From an uncultured Ruminococcus sp. (lineage in GTDB: Bacteria; Bacillota_A; Clostridia; Oscillospirales; Acutalibacteraceae): a stretch of DNA of 28,361 nucleotides. Where the stretch lies: assembly GCA_902798605.1 (NCBI GenBank), contig CADBXH010000011.1, positions 1-28,361 of the forward strand, read 5' to 3'. The translations under genes were made by a program, and so were the position numbers. Positions 25,915 to 28,361 of the stretch are shown here, piece after piece (within the stretch, counting starts at the first letter, position 1; the number at the start of each line of letters is the position of its first letter). The notes below the pieces were generated by a model. It was not told where the DNA came from. It did no database searches and was given only the letters and a program-made list of their open reading frames with translations.

Positions 25915-25984
25915 CGATTTTCGGAGAACCACAAACATGAAAGATGAACAATTGCATTTGGTGCAGCAGGCAAAAAGCGGCGAC
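25822..25984 (+). repeat. 163-bp duplicated block, copy 2
   Basis: Partner of 22311-22473 with about 92% identity; most differences cluster in the first 30 bases. It includes the ribosome site and first codons of the second sigma fusion. Confidence 0.85.
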
Positions 25985-28042
25985 AGCGCGGCGCTGAACG
26001 CCCTGCTGGATGAAAACAAAAACCGCGTATACGCCATTGCGTTTGCGCTGCTCAAAAACAAAGAGGACGCCGAGGACGCCATGCAGCAGGCGCTGATTAC
26101 CGTGTGGCACAGTATTCAAAGCCTTGAAAACGAGGGCGCCTTTGACAACTGGCTGTATCGCATTACCTACACACGAAGCTTGAATATTTATAAAGCAAGG
26201 CATAACAAAGATATGATACTTGACAGAGATTTGGGTGATATTTCACAGGCTGAATTTTTGGAAAGCGAACTCATGCTGCCGCAGGAATACGCCGAGAAAA
26301 ACGATTTGCACAACCGGCTGTTTGCCATCATAGATTCGCTTTCGCCCGTTCAGCGCGAAACCGTTGTGCTGTATTATTTTCACGATAAAGGCGTCGGTGA
26401 AATTGCAGAAATTATGGACTGCTCGCAGGGAACCGTAAAGTCGCGCCTGTACCTTGCCAGAAACGCCATCCGCACCGAAATTGAGGAGCAGGAAAGAAAA
26501 AGCGGACAGCGGTTTTACGGCTTTGCGGTGGGCATTATTCCTATCGGAAGGTTTATTGTCGAAAACACGGCAAAAACCATGCTTACGCCGCAGGTCGGAG
26601 CCAAAATCCTCCTTGCCGCTCAACAAGCCGCTTTTTCGGCAGGCATCGTTGCGGCAGGCGCAGCCTCAACGGCGGCAACCGGCACTGCGGCTGCCACCGG
26701 CGGTTTTTCGCTCGGCGTAAAAATTGCTGCCGTTGCCACCGGCGCGGTGCTTGCCGTTTCCGCCGCCGGAATTGGCGTAAAGCTTTTAATGGACAACATC
26801 CGCCGACCCGACGCACAATCGGACAACGAGCGTACTGCCACAGTGGCGTCAACCGCGCCTGCAACAACGTCGGCACCGACAGCACCCGCAACCACGTCAG
26901 CACCGACAGTGCCGCCGCTGCGCGCGGCATATACCGCTTTTTTGCAGGCGCTCCAAGCCGACGAGCAGGCTGTCAGGGACTACGACTGGCAACAAATGGA
27001 CTATCCCTCTGTCAACGGCAGCAAGTCGGTGGCGTTTGCCGACATTATGGGCGACGAAACACCCGAAATGATTCTCACCGGCTGCTTCGGCACGGATGAC
27101 GTGCTGCGCACTAATGCGCTTTTAAAAATCTACCAATTTAAAGACGGCACGGCGCAGGCGGTTTATACAATGGCGCCGGACGATGAATTGAGAAGGCTGG
27201 ATTTTGCCGATTTCAAGAATGTCGGTCCCTTCACCGCCAACTACGCGCTCTATCAGCGCGCAGGCGAAAAAACCTTGTATCTCTACGCCTTTGGCAGCGA
27301 GGGCTTGATGAATTATTCGCTGATTCGCAGCTTTGACGGTGCTTCCTTGAAAACGCTTGTTCGGCATACAAGTGACCATACAGGCGATACGCCGGTGAAT
27401 GACTATTACGTTGACGGACAAAAGGTACAGGAGAATGCCTTTACCGCGCGCGCAAGAAAACTTTCCGAAAATTGCTCGACGGTGCTGATGCTGAGATCCT
27501 CCACTAAGCATCCCGCTTACCGTCCGGGCTTTGACGACATAAAAAACAGTGCGAAGCCGATTGCCAAAACCTACGACGACGCGCTGACCTATTTGCAGCA
27601 GGAAAGCAGCGGACAGCCCATCGCGTCGGCGCTGCCTGTTGCCGGAACCTACAATGTTTTTATAAACGAGGCGGAGCATTACAGCACCATGCGCTGTACA
27701 GTGAACAACCTTCAAAAAACCTCCGGTACGACCTATTCTTTTACGCTCGGCGACAGGCATCTTGACCAAACGCCCGGCATAAGCGGACAGGAACGGATTA
27801 TCAATAAAACAGTGACCGTTACCTATGCCGAAAACGGTATGGATAACGACAGCGAGCTGACCGTTTATCAAAAGGGCACGCCGGTTTCGGATCTGCCGGA
27901 GAATGTACGGAGAAAGTATCAATTTAAACTGAATCGTGTGGATGACGCTCCGATTGCGTATAATTTACTATATGACAGTCAAAACGACCGGCTGTTTTGG
28001 GAAAACTACGGAATTGACCGTTATGAAAACAGTTCATTGTAA
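25937..28042 (+). CDS. ECF sigma factor fused to a membrane anchor and extracellular domain (copy 2)
   Basis: A 701-aa paralogue of the protein at 22426-24609 with the same order of parts. Sigma region 2 (about 8-82), region 4 (about 128-182; LSPVQRETVVLYYFHDKG, CSQGTVKSRLYLAR), the conserved QRFYGFAVGIIPIGRF, an Ala-rich stretch (about 225-250), a membrane helix (about 262-284), a stalk with repeated TTSAPT units, then AFADIMGDETPEMIL and a C-terminal beta domain ending ELTVYQKGTPVSDLPE. The Ala-rich stretch could be a second membrane pass, which would change topology. The coding DNA is visibly richer in G+C than copy 1. The real start is ATG 25937 with CGGAGA upstream; the frame open from 25865 runs through the lipoprotein remnant. 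No clear promoter was found upstream; TATAAT at 25815-25820 lacks a -35. Confidence 0.86.
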   Translation: MKDEQLHLVQQAKSGDSAALNALLDENKNRVYAIAFALLKNKEDAEDAMQQALITVWHSIQSLENEGAFDNWLYRITYTRSLNIYKARHNKDMILDRDLGDISQAEFLESELMLPQEYAEKNDLHNRLFAIIDSLSPVQRETVVLYYFHDKGVGEIAEIMDCSQGTVKSRLYLARNAIRTEIEEQERKSGQRFYGFAVGIIPIGRFIVENTAKTMLTPQVGAKILLAAQQAAFSAGIVAAGAASTAATGTAAATGGFSLGVKIAAVATGAVLAVSAAGIGVKLLMDNIRRPDAQSDNERTATVASTAPATTSAPTAPATTSAPTVPPLRAAYTAFLQALQADEQAVRDYDWQQMDYPSVNGSKSVAFADIMGDETPEMILTGCFGTDDVLRTNALLKIYQFKDGTAQAVYTMAPDDELRRLDFADFKNVGPFTANYALYQRAGEKTLYLYAFGSEGLMNYSLIRSFDGASLKTLVRHTSDHTGDTPVNDYYVDGQKVQENAFTARARKLSENCSTVLMLRSSTKHPAYRPGFDDIKNSAKPIAKTYDDALTYLQQESSGQPIASALPVAGTYNVFINEAEHYSTMRCTVNNLQKTSGTTYSFTLGDRHLDQTPGISGQERIINKTVTVTYAENGMDNDSELTVYQKGTPVSDLPENVRRKYQFKLNRVDDAPIAYNLLYDSQNDRLFWENYGIDRYENSSL

Positions 28043-28112
28043 ACGAAAATCCAAAATGAAAAAGAAAAAGCTGGCTGAACATCCAGACATCTTTTAAATA
28101 GGAGGTATCATC

Positions 28113-28361
28113 ATGAAAAAACTAATCTCTATGTTCATCACAGGCGCAATGCTGCTTACGGCATTTCCCACCGTTTCGGCGGCAGTGCAAACAAACCCGG
28201 GTTACACCACCGAACAACCTGCGGTTAAGACTGACGCTGATTCTTTACCAACCCTTGATGTTGGGGATGAATCCGCATTCAAAGGCTACACACTTTCCAA
28301 TGTATCCGCAGGTGAAAGGGAAAACGCAGATAGCCTTGCCGACAAAACAGGTTCGGCTTCG
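28113..28361 (+). CDS. Secreted protein, 5' part only (runs off the window)
   Basis: An ATG at 28113 with GGAGGT 6 nt upstream starts a frame open to the window end (83 codons). The N-terminus is a signal peptide (MKKLISMFITGAMLLTAFPT, cleavage near VSAA). The mature part is Thr/Asp/Ala-rich with no recognised domain yet. It follows the second sigma fusion by 70 nt and could be its co-transcribed partner or target. Confidence 0.75.
   Translation, partial: MKKLISMFITGAMLLTAFPTVSAAVQTNPGYTTEQPAVKTDADSLPTLDVGDESAFKGYTLSNVSAGERENADSLADKTGSAS

Noticed and set aside
27122..27922. 266-aa minus-strand frame
   Set aside because: Antisense of the outer domain of sigma fusion copy 2; no start context or recognisable motif.
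28058..28099. 13-codon ORF beginning ATGAAAAAGAAAAAG
   Set aside because: Very short, no good ribosome site, and the real start with GGAGGT follows at 28113.

Overview
The window looks like a chromosomal segment from an anaerobic, gut-type Clostridia (Oscillospiraceae/Ruminococcus-like). Evidence: a tryptophan T-box leader, a sporulation sigma-G fragment of Firmicutes type, a dockerin-bearing secreted protein, a BspA-type leucine-rich protein, many lipoproteins with a lipobox, ECF sigma factors and a Hanks-type kinase with a YARHG domain. Strong AGGAGG-type ribosome sites and AT-rich intergenic regions agree. The species is inference only.

Layout. (1) 1-1491: a minus-strand gene for a CARF-nuclease of the Card1/Can2 type, preceded by a possible 46-aa ORF and its own promoter; no CRISPR array or other cas gene is visible. 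(2) 1708-8581: a complete tryptophan operon trpE-G-D-C-F-B-A, tightly packed with four short overlaps, behind a consensus sigma-A promoter and a T-box with a TGG specifier and a terminator. (3) 8602-9906: a 161-nt sequence that folds into a closed multi-stem RNA with tRNA-like ends, then sigG broken after codon 101, then a gene with two homing-endonuclease-associated-type repeats. (4) 9955-10058: an orphan promoter-terminator pair that should make a ~70-nt RNA. (5) 10148-14698: a minus-strand envelope cluster of two tandem paralogous lipoproteins, an LRR/Fn3 surface protein and a dockerin protein. (6) 15052-15451: a scar where a 5' ECF sigma fragment meets a 5' lipoprotein fragment tail to tail. 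(7) 15545-20502: a signalling module of a 52-aa zinc ribbon, an HTH-like regulator, a lipoprotein, a membrane Ser/Thr kinase with an extracellular YARHG domain, and a second zinc ribbon, punctuated by two similar terminators. (8) 20651-28361: a YD-repeat-like lipoprotein and an ECF sigma factor fused to a membrane segment and a large extracellular domain, then a frameshifted sensor-only paralogue, a MITE-like inverted repeat, a second sigma-membrane-sensor fusion carrying a duplicated junction, and the start of a secreted protein.

The most unusual content is region 8. Two proteins each join sigma region 2 and sigma region 4 to one membrane-spanning zone, a Thr/Pro/Glu-rich stalk and an extracellular domain of 400 residues or so, with no anti-sigma gene beside them. 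They look like single-polypeptide transmembrane transcription factors. A 163-bp near-identical block shows that the two loci arose by duplication of an ancestral lipoprotein-sigma pair. All functional statements rest on motif reading, without database searches.
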